Source of the DNA: Cyanoderma ruficeps
Taxonomy: Eukaryota > Chordata > Aves > Passeriformes > Timaliidae
Reading direction: 5' to 3'
NCBI GenBank assembly: GCA_008694505.1
Contig: VZDJ01006585.1
Location: 10,426,847 to 10,490,846, forward strand
Length of the DNA stretch: 64,000 nucleotides
The notes beneath the pieces were generated by a model that was not told the DNA's origin, searched no databases, and was given only the letters and a program-made list of their open reading frames with translations. Below, in pieces: positions 13,401-24,434 of the stretch (the first letter of the stretch is position 1; the number at the start of each line of letters is the position of its first letter). Made by a program: the position numbers and the translations under genes.

Positions 13401-15509
13401 TTTTTGTTGTTGCTATTATTATTACTACTATTACTATTAATGATAGTGATCATAGTAACAGTAGTCTTACCATCACCGTAGTAATATTTTAATGTGTTTC
13501 AATTATTAAACTATTCTTATGTGAACCCACATGTTTTACACTTTTCATATTCCCCTTCCCATCTCACAGGGAAAGGCGGGAGGGGAATGAATGAATGGCT
13601 GGGTGGCACTTAGTTGCTGGCTGAAGTTATAAACAACAAAAACTCTAATTTGACCAGTGTTTAAGACCATATATTCAAAAAACAAACAAACAACCTCCTC
13701 CTCCCCCAATTGTATTCTATTGCACTTCCTCACTAGAGCCTTATTACTGTAGGCCCACAGCATCTGTAGAATCTGTTGAAGGGCATAGTTCATGCCTAGG
13801 CTTCAAAGGAGGGGTATAATAAAAGGGCAGCAGAAGGAATCGTGGAACCTGCCCTTACAGGAGCATCATCAACTAACAGCACATTAAACTGCTGATCAGT
13901 ATTCAAAGTGCAAAAATGTACAGTTCTCAAGTACTAGTGACCTTCTATTAAAAAAAGAGGAAAAACTAGAGAAAAAGAGCTTGTTACCACCTGGAGAAAA
14001 CAGGTTTGATAGGTCAAAGGATCTTCTTGGGAGAAGATAAAGTTGAGACAGGTGTTGTGCCTTACCAAGAAAAGTCAAAAGGAGAATGAATACAGAAAAA
14101 GCACCAGAACTGCTTAGAGCAATCCCTTCTGTACAATGAAAATGAAAGCCCTGATGTGTTTAAAAAAATATGTCTGAAAATCAGAAAGAGCACCAACAAA
14201 ATATTGGGAAGAGAGTGATATACATATATTCCTTCTTCAATATACATGTATATTTCTTTAGACCATTATAAACGATGATTTTTCCTTAAAGTTTTGTCTT
14301 ATTTTGAACTTTATTGTGCTCTTAAAGTAGACTTATAACCTAGAGGATCTGTGAAAGGGATAGCAGCGTACTTGTGAAAGGACACAAGTTATTTGGAAGT
14401 ATTGAGCATGTATCTGGTAGGGCAAGCAAATGGGTTTGATTATGGACTAGATACCCAATTTGGAAAGTTCTGAAAAAGTGCACTTGATTAAGGTTTAGTG
14501 TAAAAGATAATGACAACTATAGAAAGTCGGAACTGGGTTTTATTCAGATCAAGGGAAACTTGAAAATAATCAGTCAGATTTTCAGACCCTGGAGGGAGCA
14601 TTTAATTAATAACTGAGATAAATTAAAACATGTGAATGTCATTTACAGCTTATTTTTCAAGAGATGTAATTAACAATACTCATATGGCTATTGCAAAATA
14701 ACTGTGGGAGTATTGTTGTTATTTCTTTTCTATTGTTCAGTGCTTTTATGCATTTCTTCCTCTAAAATTAATATTTAATTTTTTAAAAAATGTTACACTT
14801 TATTTTGATGTGCTACATAACTAAAAAGAAATAAAGAAATCATGCTTTCTTATGATCTTATTGATTTGACTTTTTAAAAATTTTCTGCAGCATATTATGT
14901 GACCTAACAGCAGAAAATCATGTTGTAATGACAATCCTTAGCATTGTGTAATCACTGCTTATGAGTATTAATAGCTGAGATCACAGCTTGACTGTTCCAT
15001 TTAGCTGTAGTTCCACATTGCTATTCATTATGAGCTGAAGGCTTGCAAGAGGGAGAAAGATGGAGAAGAACAAATTTTGTGCTGCTTTTTCACCAATATC
15101 AGTGGTTAGAAATTTTTAATCTGTAGTCATGTTATGTTTCCTACAGTGGGAGATACACTGCAATGCAGAAATGGGCAAATTACTGCTTGCAAAAAAATGC
15201 TAAATTTTGAATCTATCCGGGAACAATGCTGCTTGCTTGAGTTTTACATGAAAGAGGGAAAAAAAAAAAAGGTAATCGTTATATAAGCAGTAGGGTATTT
15301 TTGTACTCAAAGGGAATGGAGACACAAGAATCAATGAGTTAAATAATGGTGCTTTTAAGAATAATTTTCAACTGCTGCTTATATGCAACCTAGGGTACAG
15401 AAGAAAGCAGACCTTAAAATATGAAAGGACCCAACAGTTGGCAACCATTTACATTTTCTTTCCTCCTTGAATTTGAGTGAAGGGAATGTATATATCCTGC
15501 AACTGCCTT
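10481..15509. other. Unique AT-rich non-coding DNA
   Basis: No transposon body recognised. There is an A/C-rich tract near 11199-11218 and an imperfect pyrimidine/ATT tract at 13384-13440 that accounts for a leucine-rich 68-codon frame. The stretch at about 14590-15010 is complex, AT-rich and full of TAAT motifs, and is discussed as a possible conserved non-coding element. No coding gene is supported. Confidence 0.55.
13384..13440. repeat. Pyrimidine-rich and (ATT)n simple repeat
   Basis: A T/C tract passes into GTTGTT and then ATT/ACT trinucleotide units. The poly-leucine open frame across it is an artefact of the repeat. Confidence 0.7.
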
Positions 15510-15835
15510 ATGTCGCCCTAGGTTTTCTTGCTTTTCAGTGCTTATAACTTTGTACTGCAGATTCTCATGCAGCTTCATGTAAACAATGTGCATTTAGAAT
15601 GTTTACATATTTTTCCTCTGGGAGGAGAAATGTGGTTGATGGTGATGTTCACCATCCAGGTTAAAGAGGTGGTGACCTCTGTAGCCAATCTCTTGACCTT
15701 TGTACAAATGTATATAAATGGAGTCAGATTTTGAATAAAGAAGGAAGAAGTTTCCCCTGAACTCTGCTGTGCCTGCTTCATCCTGTGGTGACCCTGTCTG
15801 TGCCTTCATCCTTATTATTAAACTGAAGGTAATAT
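15510..15835 (+). mobile_element. LTR-like repeat, copy 1 (unclassified avian ERV)
   Basis: About 300 bases match the segment at 16945-17247 in the same orientation. Shared landmarks in order are a CTCATGCAGCTTCATG block, AGAATGTTTACATA, a GATGGTGATGT.CACCATCCA near-palindrome, GTAGCCAATCTCTTGACCT, a TATAAA and GGAGTCAGATT followed by a polyadenylation-type hexamer. CCAAT (15685-15689), TATAAA (15713-15718) and AATAAA (15734-15739) in that order make this an LTR U3-R-U5 layout. The 3' part differs from copy 2 and may be lost or rearranged. I cannot name the family with confidence; an ERVK or ERV1 LTR is most likely. Confidence 0.7.
15685..15739 (+). promoter_or_regulatory. CCAAT, TATA and poly(A) signals of LTR-like copy 1
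   Basis: CCAAT at 15685-15689, TATAAA at 15713-15718 and AATAAA at 15734-15739 form a compact promoter plus polyadenylation block. TATA and AATAAA are only about 16 bases apart, so the signal lies just upstream of or at the expected start site, as in LTRs with a short R region. Confidence 0.55.
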
Positions 15836-16944
15836 ATAATTCAGGTGGGGTTTTTTCTCAGTACAGACAAATAATGTGTTTTTTATGAATTACATTCAAG
15901 GTATTTTAGTGAGGAAAACATTCTGCTCTATTGAGGTACAGGGTAAAGCACTAACACAACTAACTCCTTCATGTGTTTTGGATAAGGCAGCTGTGGCTGG
16001 CTGTTTTGTTCAGGAAATACAGGCACAGAATCTGATTAAAAAATAATTTATTCAATATCTTATTTTTATGTGATCAAGCATATGAATCTGCATATTTTAT
16101 TCAAATAGACAGTGACAATTATGTCTGAATAGACTGAGTTCTCTGTAGCTTAGATTTTTTTTGACAGCAATGCAGAATATTAAGATTAATGTATATATCT
16201 GTATAGGCACCGGATGTCCCTTTGTCCTTCATCACTACCTATTTGTGCTGAACTATGCAAAATACTACTGAGCACCTCTCCATGGTGTTTTTCACTATGA
16301 TTGCTCTTTGGTCTTCATTTATGCGAAATTCATTTGAAACCATAGCCAGATCTGATTACAATTTTGCAGGTAGAAAAAAAAAATAAATTACTGAACCTAT
16401 TTACTCTTAGCTGTTTACAGGTCCTAAATAGTGTCAGCAAGAGCATCTCTATGATTACATATTTTCTACAGATAATTATGCAAATGATGTCTCCATGCAG
16501 CTTACCATGCCTCCATTTTCCTTGTGATTCTTTAGGACAAATCATCTGAGGCTTCATATCAGCTGTTTAGGATCCTCTGGAAGAAGAGAAAAAATAAAGA
16601 ATACATCTGGGAAATATCTTCCCCTGGAAACAGGTGCACAACAATTGTGTGCTGTTTTTTGCATTCTTTGGATCCCCAGAAGATCTTCATATTGGCTGAA
16701 AAATCCACCTGTAAGTTGTCATATGAACAATACCTTATATTTTTTATAAAAACTGTCCTGTAAGGTCTTAATTCTGCCCCATCTAATTTTATTTTTTTTT
16801 TTTATACTTAGTAAGACAGGAAAAAGGTAAGAAATATTTCTTACAACTGTCAGCTGTACAGCTGTCATCCAACTCTTTATATCCTAAACCCTTGCTTTAG
16901 GAAATGATGGTGAATGTTCAGGTAAATTGAATTGGTTATACATT
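15836..16944. other. Spacer between the two LTR-like repeats
   Basis: About 1.1 kb separate the two direct repeats. No primer-binding site, gag/pol/env remnant or polypurine tract could be recognised, and the open frames here are short. It may be the internal part of a heavily deleted provirus or plain host DNA between two solo LTRs. Confidence 0.5.
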
Positions 16945-17247
16945 GTTGCCCTGAGTTTTCTGTCTTTTTGTTTTTCTGTAGAACTTTCTCATGCAGCTTC
17001 ATGAAAACAATATCTATTCTTAGAATGTTTACATACTTTTCCTGTGAGAGAAGAAATGATTGATGGTGATGTCCACCATCCAAGTTAAAGAAGTGGCAAC
17101 CTGTGTAGCCAATCTCTTGACCTCTGTACATATCTATAAATACTGGAGTCAGATTAAATTAAAGAAACAGTTTTCTAAAACAGCCATGGTGTGAGTTTCA
17201 TTTCAGTGTTCCTAAAATTGGGACACGCCCAGCTTCAGCCCGCAACA
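16945..17247 (+). mobile_element. LTR-like repeat, copy 2 (unclassified avian ERV)
   Basis: This is the second copy of the repeat at 15510-15835, same orientation, with the same order of landmarks: TCATGCAGCTTCATG, AGAATGTTTACATA, the GATGGTGATGTCCACCATCC near-palindrome, CCAAT at 17109-17113, TATAAA at 17135-17140 and ATTAAA at 17153-17158. It ends with GGGACACGCCCAGCTTCAGC and CCGCAACA, which looks like a U5 end in CA. This right edge is better preserved than in copy 1. No target duplication was found. Confidence 0.7.
17109..17158 (+). promoter_or_regulatory. CCAAT, TATA and poly(A) signals of LTR-like copy 2
   Basis: CCAAT (17109-17113), TATAAA (17135-17140) and ATTAAA (17153-17158) stand in nearly the same spacing as in copy 1, which argues that they are ancestral features of the element and not chance. 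Confidence 0.55.
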
Positions 17248-17950
17248 ATATATAAGATTAATAGCTTATATATAACCAATATAAAATTAATAGCTAACAT
17301 TTTATATTTTCTACAAGGCTGTTAAAGCTATCAGTACATTTTCTCTCTGAAGTGAATGTGCTTTGACATAACTCACTGATCAATTAATCTGAGTTTTCCT
17401 TAGTGATGGAATAATGTCAATGCAGCAAGTGTGTGGGAAGTACTTTTGGTGTCTTCATCAAAAGCTCCGTACTGGAAGTTTCTTCCCTCCCTTTCCCAGG
17501 TAGCTCCATGGTTCTTCTCTGAGAAGGTAATGCTGGAAAGTTGAAACCTGTAAATGTAAATGTGTTTTCAGGCAATAATGAAACAGTAAATTGATTATTA
17601 TTGCTCAAAATAATCAGTAAACTGATTGTGTTTCAGGAAGGAAAATATGATTGAAAATTTTTTAAGAGATATGAAATCATAAGTGAAACAGACTGGTTAG
17701 TTCAGTGATGAGCACTGAAAGTCTTCAGTATTGTTTATTCTCCCTCTATCTTCTGACAATGAAGAAATCTCCCTCTATCTTCTGACAACAAAGAAATATG
17801 GATGCTGGCATGAGGGCAACTATCTAGAACCTATAGCTGTATGGAGAAATTACCCTGATCATCTGTGTCTTAAGCACATGTTCAGGACTGCCTGCCTGCT
17901 TGGAGTTAGGGAAATTTAACAGTATTTACATCCCTTGTCAGATACAATCT
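17248..17950. other. Unique DNA with a short tandem duplication
   Basis: AT-rich spacer between two LTR insertions. It holds the 29-base tandem duplication at 17740-17797 and no recognisable gene. Confidence 0.55.
17740..17797. repeat. 29-base tandem duplication
   Basis: The unit beginning CTCCCTCTATCTTCTGACAA occurs twice head to tail (17740-17768 and 17769-17797), differing at two positions. Confidence 0.9.
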
Positions 17951-18141
17951 ATGTGGGGGTGCAGTGCTGCTTTCAAGGAACTCATGTCCTGTTTTCCAGC
18001 TAGCTCTGGCACCGAGCTTGCATTAAAAAGTAAAGTTCGGTATGCCGAGATACCTTTACAATCCTGTGAGTTTTTACCTTGGCCAGAAGCATGGCAGTGG
18101 CGAGGAAGAAGAGAGGACTCTTTTGGGAGGTTCATCTGGGT

Positions 18142-18147
18142 TTTATT
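18142..18147 (-). promoter_or_regulatory. Polyadenylation signal AATAAA in the GC-rich LTR
   Basis: TTTATT on the + strand gives AATAAA on the - strand, in the context GGGTGGAATAAAACCCAG. It separates the CCAAT-rich U3 from the U5 and fixes the orientation of the LTR. Confidence 0.55.
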
Positions 18148-18315
18148 CCACCCGGAGAGGGAACCCACGAAAGCGAGTTTCCCCTTCTGTCCCTCACCTT
18201 AAGCATCGGGGTGGGGATAGGGGCAGGGTACAGCCTGGAACCAATCCAGAAGGGAGGGGGAGTGACCCAGAACACAAAGGACAATCAATGGAACCAATCA
18301 ATACAAGAAAAAAAA

Positions 18316-18334
18316 GGGGGGGGCGGGGGGTGGG
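18316..18334 (+). repeat. G-run with G-quadruplex potential
   Basis: A run of eight G, one C, six G, one T and three G supplies at least four G3 tracts with one- or two-base loops. It lies in the U3 of the GC-rich LTR; the C-rich strand is the LTR sense strand. Confidence 0.75.
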
Positions 18335-18704
18335 AACCAGGATCCTGCCAATCCCTCGATGGCCTTCCTGGAATTTTTCAGTCACAGGGTGAGGCTGCAA
18401 AGTGATGGACAGGACCCACAATTTGGGAGAAACCAAAAAGGGGTTTAACATGGGGTACATAGGACAAACCATTGAACCATGGCAAAACAAAGAACAGAAG
18501 CATGCAGAAACTTGGTAAAACCCGAAATGCACCACAACAAATCTATAACACTGAATGGCATAGTCTACTGGGGGTAAAGCTGGGGAGAAATTTAGCACTT
18601 TGCACAACTTGATGTTTGCCAGTAAGTCTATGAAAATTTGCCTGCATGCTGGTAGAGTTTATGAACTAGTGCTCTTGATTCACTGTCCATCTTGTGGTAC
18701 AGAA

Positions 18705-19265
18705 CCACAGAATGAACTAGGTTGGGAAAGACCTTTCTAGTCCAACTTATGACCTAACACCTCCTCATCAACTAAAACATGGCACTGAGTGCCATGTCCA
18801 GTCTTTTTTTAAAAACCTCCGGGGCCAATGACTCCACTACCTCCCTGGGCAGATGATTCCAGTGCCCAATCACTCTTTCAGTGACAATTTTTTTCCTAAT
18901 GTCTAACCTAAATTCCCCTTGGCACAGCTTAAGACCTGTCATTCCGTTAGTTGCTGCCTGGGAGAAGAGACTGGCCCCCACCTGACTAGAACCACCCTCC
19001 AAGGAGGTGTAGAGAGTGATAAGGTCACCTCTGAGTCTCCTTTTCTCCAGGCTAAGCAACTCCAGCTCCCTAGTCATTTCTCACAGGGCTTGTGTTCCAA
19101 GCTCCTCACCAGCTTTTTTGCCTTCCTCTGGATGTGCTCAAGTATCTTAAGACCCTTCCTAAACTGAGGGGCCTAGAACTGGACACAGCACTCAAGGTGC
19201 AGCTTCACAGTCTGCTGCCTGACCTCCCAAATCATTGTGCAGCCATGATGCCTTGTCTGAAATAG
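18705..19265 (-). mobile_element. CR1 LINE, 5'-truncated 3' end
   Basis: The + strand shows the complement of the CR1 3' end: CACAGAATGAACTAGGTTGG near 18710, the ...GACCTTTCTAGTCCAACTTA segment, and then the end of ORF2. The 3' terminus (ATTCTGTGGTTCTG on the - strand) is preserved and the 5' end is lost near 19265, the usual form of a CR1 insertion. An uninterrupted frame of 101 codons remains (18772-19077), so divergence is modest. It sits about 100 bases from the GC-rich LTR. Confidence 0.93.
18772..19077 (-). pseudogene. CR1 ORF2 C-terminal remnant
   Basis: A 101-codon frame encodes the C-terminal end of CR1 ORF2, downstream of the reverse transcriptase. Recognised family-typical segments in order are LSLEKRRLRGDLITLY, GLKLCQGEFRLDIRKK, HWNHLPREVVESL and VFKKRLDMAL. 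It stops at the normal end of ORF2. The endonuclease and catalytic reverse transcriptase parts are absent, so it is a dead fragment despite being open. Confidence 0.88.
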
Positions 19266-22200
19266 CCATTTGTTCAGAAACACCTTTCATAGGCTCACAG
19301 TCCTAACAGATTTTATCTAGTTTTTGTTTTAGGCCTTTTACGCCTTTTACTGCATTCAAGTCCTGTATTCCTAAGGAAGTCATGCTTCCTAGGCAAGTCC
19401 AGTTTAAAAAGGGGTATCTGAGGTGAGGAGAGAGTCCTACAAACTTTTGCTTTTGCTTGTGTTGGATATTTCAAGCATTATCACAAAACACAACAAGAAG
19501 AGATGTGAGATCCACAGTCTTCCCCAAAGAAGATTTTGACTGTGATAGAACTGTTGCCAGGCTAAGCGACATTTTAAGTGGCCAGCAGGATGTCAAAAAA
19601 TAATACTTTGTAATGTAATTAAATAAACTGTGGGGTCAATATCACTCGTAAGTTCTAGATTTTGAATAGGTTGATGAAAATTCAGTTTCCCACTTCCATA
19701 CAGAGGAGTAGGTGGGGAGTTTATAGTTACTGGATTATAAAACCTTAGTCTAACTTTTCTATTAGAGATTGCTCTCTATTCCACCTGGGATAACTTCAGT
19801 AATGCATTGTTTTTTATAAGAAGAAATAGATTAGTACTTTCAACTTTCTTTTAAAGTTGCTTCCCTAGAGCTAGCAATTGCTCCTGCAGTATTTCAAATG
19901 AATCTTTTATAAAAGTTTTATAACCCAGTCTATTTCTCAGCTTTGATTCTACAAAGGTTTCTATATTGAAATGCTTTCCAAAGTGCCTTCAGAGGTCATT
20001 TGGATCCAGCTTCTCATTTTACTTAAGCCATTCTCTGAAAAAATAGTGGGAGCTGTTTCAATACTTTTCTGAATTCCAAACCTGCACTTTACCCATTGTA
20101 TGATTTTCGAAGTCATATAGAGTATGTTCATAGTTTCTCCATTTTCCAATAAGTCCCAATCTGCCAGATATGAGATAAATAGACATTAGTAGATCTTCGT
20201 TGCTCAAGAAGTTGAAATGAGGTTTTCAGTTTTTGTGTAGGCTGTATTTATGCCAGCCTTGTGTTTTATTTCATGCATACAAAAGGCGCTAGAAAGACTC
20301 AGACATCAGTTACTTAACGATTTTATTTTTTGTTTGTTACCCATGGCTGTCCTTTTATGCATTTTTTTCCTTTCAGATATGTAAAAGATTATAATTAAGC
20401 TTTTTATTTCTTCCTTTTGTGTGATGCTCACATCTGTCCCTTTAGTAAACAGACTTTATTTCCTGATGGGATCCAAGGATGTCATCTCTGTCTGTAAATT
20501 TAGGATTTTTTTTTTTTTGTTACATTCAACATTTCATTTTTATTGAGAGTAGCATGAAAATAAAGCCACTCAGAAAGCCATTGTTCTTTTCAGAAATGTA
20601 CTTTTCACCTCCTGCTTCTCATGTAGGTTCAGATGTTTTAATTTAATAGGTATGTATTTACATATGTGCTCCAAGAGGGCAGGATGACCCACCTTCTGAC
20701 ACTGCAAACCTTTATTCATTCATCTTTAGTTTATGCTCCCTCGATAGACTGCCTTTATGCCCTCTCATCTGCAGTATTTCAGTGCTCATTACCCCTTTAG
20801 GTCTCATTTAATATTTTTTTTCTCTGCACCAATAACCGTTTTTCTTAAGCACAATTACTTTTGTGTAATCTTTATTATTCTCTAACCCTTCTGAACAGTT
20901 TAACGTGTAGACAATATATGAAGGTAGCTCAGATTGCACTGATAGGAGATAGATATTTAATTTCCTTCCTACACTTCAAAGGAGTGATGTGAATTTAAAA
21001 AATACTGGGTGCATGCATACAAACTCACTGCTTGTAATTTCCTCTAATGCCCATCAGAACGTGATCCATTTAAGGGTAATCTTTATTTGTATTTGATATC
21101 TTTCTTCTCCCAGACAGCATCTCTGTTTTCTAGTCTAGTGCTGGTTTCACACATTTTTTTTTCTCTTAAGCTTAAATAGCTGATTGAATATTTTAAATTC
21201 AAATCAGGAACTACGAGATTTAGATCTTTCTAGGCACAATTTTAGCTTAAAAGTGAGAGCTGAAATGGAGTAACATGAAGGAAAACAGTGCATTTAGGCC
21301 ACAAAATTGTTTTCCTTTCTCCAGCTGAGTACAAGAAGATAAGGAATTCTTCTGTATCTATTATCTTATATGTGTATCAGTATATCACAGGAGATAGACA
21401 AAGCTACAAGTACGTGCCCTTTTCACATGGAGCCTTCCCTCTAGGCCATGTCTTCCATCTTCTAAGAGGACAACCCAACTCACTCAAAAATGGTACACTG
21501 TTAGAAGTGTATGTCAGTATAAGTTTGCCACAGAAGGAATTTAAGGATAAGTAGGCATCTAAGACTTCTCTGAAAATTTAAGCTCTATAAAATACAAAGA
21601 AATAAGATTTTTGGTGATTTTTTTTTTTAAATTTTTTTTTGGTTTCTTATTTTCTAAGTCTAAAGGCTTTTGGATAATGACACAAGAGAACGAAAAGCAG
21701 AAATAGAATAGAAATATGTACATGGGTGATAAATTGTATATAATAACATACATGGTGTTTCAAAAGGCAAATGAAGTTATAAAATGTTGGAATTAGTAAC
21801 AAAGTAATTGTCCATTTTTCTGACTCTGTATACGTAATCAGTAACTATAGTCCATACAGCTCATCAACTGGAAAGCAGAACACAAGAGAACTTGTGAGAA
21901 AATATTGAAGTATTCTTTTAATTCACATAGTTTTAAACACAGTTTATCACAAAGTAATGATGATTGTAGACATAACCCCCATAGCTGTGGAGAGCAGGGA
22001 AAATAATTGAATTATCTAGAAGCAGAAATTGCACAAATATCACAAAATCTACAAATTGTTGACATGCAAGATATCTTGCAGGAAATCTTTACAAAAGTGT
22101 AAACATTTTCACACATAGAAGTATATGCAACAAGATTAAGACATGAGCAGAGGGAGATTCCAGGTAGGAAATTGTAAACCCATATGAAAAGGTTGGATAT

Positions 22201-24434
22201 GGAGAATGAAAAACTGCAAGCAAATAAAACACATAATTACAAAGGAGTGCAATCAACTCCCCATATATAAAAAAAAAAAAAATTAACAAGAGTCATGGCT
22301 AGGAATTGAGGTCTAAAATTAATATCTGTAAGACATTAGGAGAAATTTTATGAGAAATGCAACAAATTAAATCATGCCATACAGATGAAAGACTTTGGAT
22401 GGTTTGGCTGATGGAACTTCCTCTTTTTTCAAAAGGCTGTCTTGTATTATGATGTGAGTTTTCTGCATTAGTTTTGATTTATTGGTAGCATAGGAACCTA
22501 GGTTTCTCATTACATTTAGTGAAAATGTATCTGAATTTTAAAAATAACAAAATAAAAAATTAACAAAAAGATAGTATGCATAGCTATGCTTATGAAGATG
22601 ACCATTATGATTCCTGTACCACCATGCACAATTTTTGAATTACATGAAAAGAAAGAAATGTAAGCCATATGTTTGTAAAGTTCTTTGATATGAAGCCACT
22701 AAAACTGATCATTCATCAAGGATAATATAAAACTGATACTAGTTATACTACAACTTGACACAGAAATAAATATTTTAATTCTCTGTGAAACTTATGTGGA
22801 TCACAGCTTACAGCTCTGTAAGCTAGATAGATTTTAAACACTGCCTGATGCTCATTTTAAAATGCTTCAAAGTAAATGGTATATTTTTCTGCAGTTAAAA
22901 AAGCACTTATAAAATCTGCCTATGCTTTCCACTAAACTTAAATTATTGTGTACTATGAACTGTAAAACTCACATAGCTTTCTTGTGCTCAGCATTTAAAG
23001 AAGTAATGCTGTCAAACTGCAGTAGATATGATATTACATTGTAGAATATTAAGAAGTCTAGCAAAAATGTTAGAGATGCTGTAACAGGGAAAAGTGTTGA
23101 GATTTTTTTTTACAATAATGTAGTAAAGCAGACCTGTAAATTTCAGTTAGAGGACACTCTATGATATATATTTGTTTACTGTTCACTGCTTACAACCTGA
23201 AGGTACACTTAAAGCAGATGCAGGAATATGGGAGTTTAGCTCCATTAATTTGTTATCTAGGTTATTGGAGTTTCAATGATTACTTCTGTTCTACACTCCT
23301 GAATTCAGAGGCAATAGAAACAAGTTTTACTTATATCTATAGATTCCACTCAACATTTAGGAATATTTTTACTTGTAATTTAGGTAGTCAATACCTGCAT
23401 TAAATATATAAAGAAATGCAGTGAAATCTGACTGCTAAAAGTAGTCAGTTATGAACAATTATACTTTTTTAAGTAAAGTTATGTTAAGCAATAACATCAG
23501 CATGCTTCCCTGTTAAAGCCCTTTCAAGTAACTCTTTAAGCTAGAAAACACAATGAAAATCACAATGTTAAGGTTCTGAAGTTCCTTATTATTTAGCATT
23601 TCTGTTGGGACTACTACTGTGTAGATCGTGTTGAATGATGATCACTTTAAAATAATTATTTAAGGACCCTAATATTTAATTTGTATTACCCCCCTGTTTT
23701 CACTCTTCATAGGAAAATCATTGTCTACTATTATCTTTTCCATATGGTTAAGTGAAAATTTATGCTCAAGTCAGTTACACTTCCACAGGAAAATGTTGGT
23801 GTAGTACTCATTCAATAATGTCATATATGACATATACAAATGTGAAAAACAGTGGAGTGTATTTTCTTGGTCTAATTAATGACACTGAATTAATGGAGCT
23901 TTAATTATCCGCTGTGTTAGGAAAACTATGGTATAGCTCAAAGTCATAGTTCTCTACTCATTATCTAGTGTTATGAAAGTGAAACTCATTAAGTTAAACA
24001 ATCTGCATTATTTACATTAGTTGTAGAACCAAAGAGTGCAATTCACCATAAGTGACCTCTGAAATAAAAGAAAGTTTAAGAAGTATAAGGTGAGCAGATG
24101 AATAATATGTAGCTATCTTAGAATATGAAGTCTATTTCATTGAGAAATAAAATCTATTAAATAATAATAATTTTAAAAATTCTACAATCCTTCTAATTGT
24201 GCTTTTAAGGCTTGAAGTTGCTACAAAATCTAAGATTCTGCCATGTTATGCCAAAAACTATGATTCTTCCCATGATATCTTATAAGACATAAGGAAATGG
24301 GGTTTGTGTGTTTTAGCAGAGATTTAAAAGCAATTCAGTGCATGTTATCTAACTACATTTTAGGTTGACATTCAGATTGTAGAAAAAGACTTCATTTTTT
24401 GTATAGCTGTAAAACTAATGTGCATATGTTATCT
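19266..24434. other. Unique AT-rich non-coding DNA
   Basis: No recognised repeat body, RNA gene or credible coding frame; the longest frame (88 codons, from 21288) matches nothing known to me. A 14-base perfect palindrome lies at 23819-23832 (TGTCATATATGACA). Confidence 0.55.

Larger units (their letters stand above)
17951..18606 (-). mobile_element. GC-rich LTR of an endogenous retrovirus (solo, unclassified)
   Basis: This block stands out by its GC content and many retained CpG dinucleotides. Read on the - strand it has a plausible LTR order: TGTGCAAAGTGCT at the start, a U3 with several CCAAT-type boxes (seen as CCAATC or AACCAATCAA on the + strand) and a C-rich run, then GGGTGGAATAAAACCCAG, a U5 with TCTTCCTCGCCACTGCC and CTCGGCATACCGAAC, and an end in CCCCCACA. 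No retroviral coding region lies next to it. Both edges are approximate and no target duplication was found. The 137-codon - strand frame inside it (18194-18607) is U3 sequence and not a protein I recognise. The retained CpGs suggest a younger insertion than its neighbours. Confidence 0.65.

Noticed and set aside
13275..13481. Leucine-rich 68-codon frame
   Set aside because: The leucine run comes from a pyrimidine and ATT simple repeat.
18194..18607. 137-codon - strand frame
   Set aside because: It is U3 sequence of the GC-rich LTR, rich in C, P, L and S without any recognisable domain.
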